A DNA stretch of 64,000 nt from Tigriopus japonicus (lineage: Eukaryota > Arthropoda > Copepoda > Harpacticoida > Harpacticidae), in the NCBI GenBank assembly GCA_010645155.1, contig JAAGOF010000064.1, positions 1,827,068-1,891,067 on the forward strand, written 5' to 3'. The position numbers were made by a program, and so were the translations under genes. Of this stretch, positions 62,606 to 64,000 are shown piece by piece. The notes below the pieces were generated by a model. The model did not search any database, was not told where the DNA came from, and saw only the letters and a program-made list of their open reading frames with translations. Position 1 is the first letter of the stretch; every line of letters begins with the position of its first letter.

Positions 62606-63571
62606 ATGGCTAACACATACCGAGAGAAGGTGCAAAACTTGCCCATGATCCGAAATAAAGGCAAAGTGTACGTTACCGGGATTGGATTAGAAACCTTTTT
62701 GCTCTTTGAGAACGGTTTTCCCATGCCACATTTCGCATCATTTACGGCTTTGAAGGAATCCAATGGTCCGGAGGTTTTGATCAACTTGTACAGGCAACTC
62801 ATTCAAGTGGCCAAAAAGTACAAACTTGATGGAATCGTCCTGGATACGCCCACCTGGCGAGCTAATCCAGATTGGGCCAGAAAGCTTGATGTGGATGAGA
62901 ATGGTTTGAAAGCGGTGTATAAAGAAACTCTCGACACTCTCAACAAGATCAAAGCCGAACATGAAACACCCGACTTTGACATCGTCCTCGTGGGCATGAT
63001 TGGTCCGCGAGGAGATGGATACAAAGTCAAGGATGCCATGACTCCGGAAGAAGCCGAAAAGTATCACTCGTTCCAGATTGGTTGCTTTGCCAACAATGGC
63101 GTTGATGCAGTCAACGTGGCCACCCTAAGTTATCCGGATGAGGCTATTGGTATCGTCAAAGCTAGCCAAAAAGCAGGAGTGCCTTGCATCGTGAGTTTTA
63201 CCGTGGAAACCAACGGCGACCTGCCCAATGGAATTTCTCTTCAAGAAGCCATTACGAAAGTTGATGAGGCTACTGACAATGGTGCCGCTTATTTTATGAT
63301 TAATTGCGCCCACCCAACCCATTTTCAAGGCAATTTTGATGGTGAAAATGAACCCTGGATGAACCGAATTCAATGTGTCCGATGCAATCCCTCCATGAAA
63401 AGTCACGCTGAATTGGATGGTTCCACTTCATTGGATTCGGGTGATCCAATTCTCTTTGGGAAACAAGTGGCGGGTTTGAAAGAGTCCCTCCCTTATTTGA
63501 ATGTTTTCGGAGGATGCTGCGGATCGAATACAATTCATCTGGAAGAAATTTGCAAGAACCTCATGCTGTAA
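62606..63571 (+). CDS. homocysteine S-methyltransferase family protein, copy 2
   Basis: Paralogue of the gene just upstream, 321 residues, single exon, similar from end to end (PTWRANPDW, GMIGPRGDGY, VSFTVETNGDLPNG, NCAHPTHF, GGCCGS). Zinc ligands are expected at Cys234, Cys304 and Cys305, so the catalytic site looks intact. The N-terminal family motif DGG(I/L)ET is changed to TGIGLET, losing the Asp-Gly-Gly start, which may alter homocysteine binding or substrate choice. Sequence divergence between the two copies is large, so the duplication is old. The expected role is methyl transfer to homocysteine or a related thiol, in the cytosol; substrate is not proven. Confidence 0.9.
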   Translation: MANTYREKVQNLPMIRNKGKVYVTGIGLETFLLFENGFPMPHFASFTALKESNGPEVLINLYRQLIQVAKKYKLDGIVLDTPTWRANPDWARKLDVDENGLKAVYKETLDTLNKIKAEHETPDFDIVLVGMIGPRGDGYKVKDAMTPEEAEKYHSFQIGCFANNGVDAVNVATLSYPDEAIGIVKASQKAGVPCIVSFTVETNGDLPNGISLQEAITKVDEATDNGAAYFMINCAHPTHFQGNFDGENEPWMNRIQCVRCNPSMKSHAELDGSTSLDSGDPILFGKQVAGLKESLPYLNVFGGCCGSNTIHLEEICKNLML

Positions 63572-63644
63572 CAAAATCGAGCTTAATGTCTTTAACCTCT
63601 TGAGTATCATGTACAGTACATAAATGAAAAAGCCTCGAGGAAAA

Positions 63645-63650
63645 AATAAA
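63645..63650 (+). terminator. poly(A) signal of methyltransferase copy 2
   Basis: AATAAA lies 73 bases after the stop codon of the second methyltransferase gene. Confidence 0.6.
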
Positions 63651-63690
63651 TATCCCAAACCCACAACTGTAAGAACAAGATATTTAAAAG

Positions 63691-63960
63691 GCAATCAGTC
63701 GTAGCGCTATGGTTAGGCATTCGCCAACTCTTCGTGGTTTTGTTGGTTTGAATCCCGGTCTTGCCGAGCCCTAGTGGCCTGTGGTATTGATTTACTTGCA
63801 GTAGTCACATTGTTAACGACTAAAAAGGGCGAATCTTTTTGGTCGTGGCAACTCCTCATTCCCAAGGGTGAGGCAGGAACCCCTGAAAGGGGTGGACACG
63901 AACTCCGATTTTTGGAAAAATGGTATGAGGCCGAGGCTATATTTTGACACAACGTCATTT
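63691..63960 (+). mobile_element. probable tRNA-derived SINE
   Basis: The first 70-80 bases look like a tRNA: an A-box-like TAGCGCTATGG at 63702-63712 and a B-box-like GGTTTGAATCC at 63745-63755, 43 bases apart. These are internal RNA polymerase III promoter elements. The acceptor stem does not close as a functional tRNA. About 200 bases of unrelated body follow. The 3' boundary is a guess because I see no tail repeat before the window ends. Confidence 0.5.
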
Positions 63961-64000
63961 ATTTCTTATTAACGGCTAAAACTGTTGAACATGTGTCTTG

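Overview
This window is nuclear DNA from an animal, most likely an arthropod and possibly a crustacean. The genes are split by GT-AG introns, many of them only 60-110 bp long. Their products match animal families (SLC26A11-type anion transporter, MCC coiled-coil protein, C2H2 zinc-finger protein, secreted GH18 chitinase). The non-coding DNA is full of short hAT-like elements, a foldback repeat, a decayed Tc1/mariner copy and a probable tRNA-derived SINE. The species cannot be fixed from the sequence alone. One run of N (28501-28521) marks an assembly gap.

Layout. 1-3.0 kb: no gene seen. 3.1-22.7 kb (minus strand): an 11-exon SLC26A11-like sulfate/anion transporter, with introns of about 1-10 kb in its 5' half and 70-320 bp in its 3' half. 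24.5-24.8 kb (minus): a single-exon gene for a 102-residue single-pass membrane protein with a PPxY motif. 25.6-27.2 kb (minus): a five-exon secreted GH18 chitinase of 304 residues with an intact catalytic motif. 29.3-37.6 kb (minus): a giant Gly/Pro/Asn/Tyr-rich low-complexity protein of at least 1,522 residues whose 3' end is not resolved. Its third intron carries a tandem duplication, one copy of which is split by a 1.6 kb hAT-type insertion. 39-46 kb: a transposon-rich stretch with three hAT-like elements that share TAGTGATG-type ends and a dead mariner-type transposase. 46.7-47.9 kb (plus): a two-exon six-finger C2H2 protein. 49.4-58.5 kb (plus): a ten-exon homologue of MCC (colorectal mutant cancer protein). 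61.4-63.6 kb (plus): two adjacent intronless homocysteine S-methyltransferase-family genes. 63.7-64.0 kb: a tRNA-like SINE head.

The genes do not form an obvious pathway; this is an ordinary stretch of animal chromosome with unrelated neighbours. The most interesting items are the tandem intronless, bacterial-looking methyltransferases, the Src-like N-terminus on an otherwise collagen/elastomer-like protein, the PPxY membrane protein, and the hAT insertion that has its own undisturbed empty site 1.5 kb or less away.

Exon boundaries were placed by hand from splice consensus, reading-frame phase and family resemblance. In the SLC26A11, GH18, zinc-finger and MCC genes the phases close exactly into one open frame, which is strong internal support. 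The first exons of the SLC26A11 and MCC genes are separated from the rest by long introns and are less certain.
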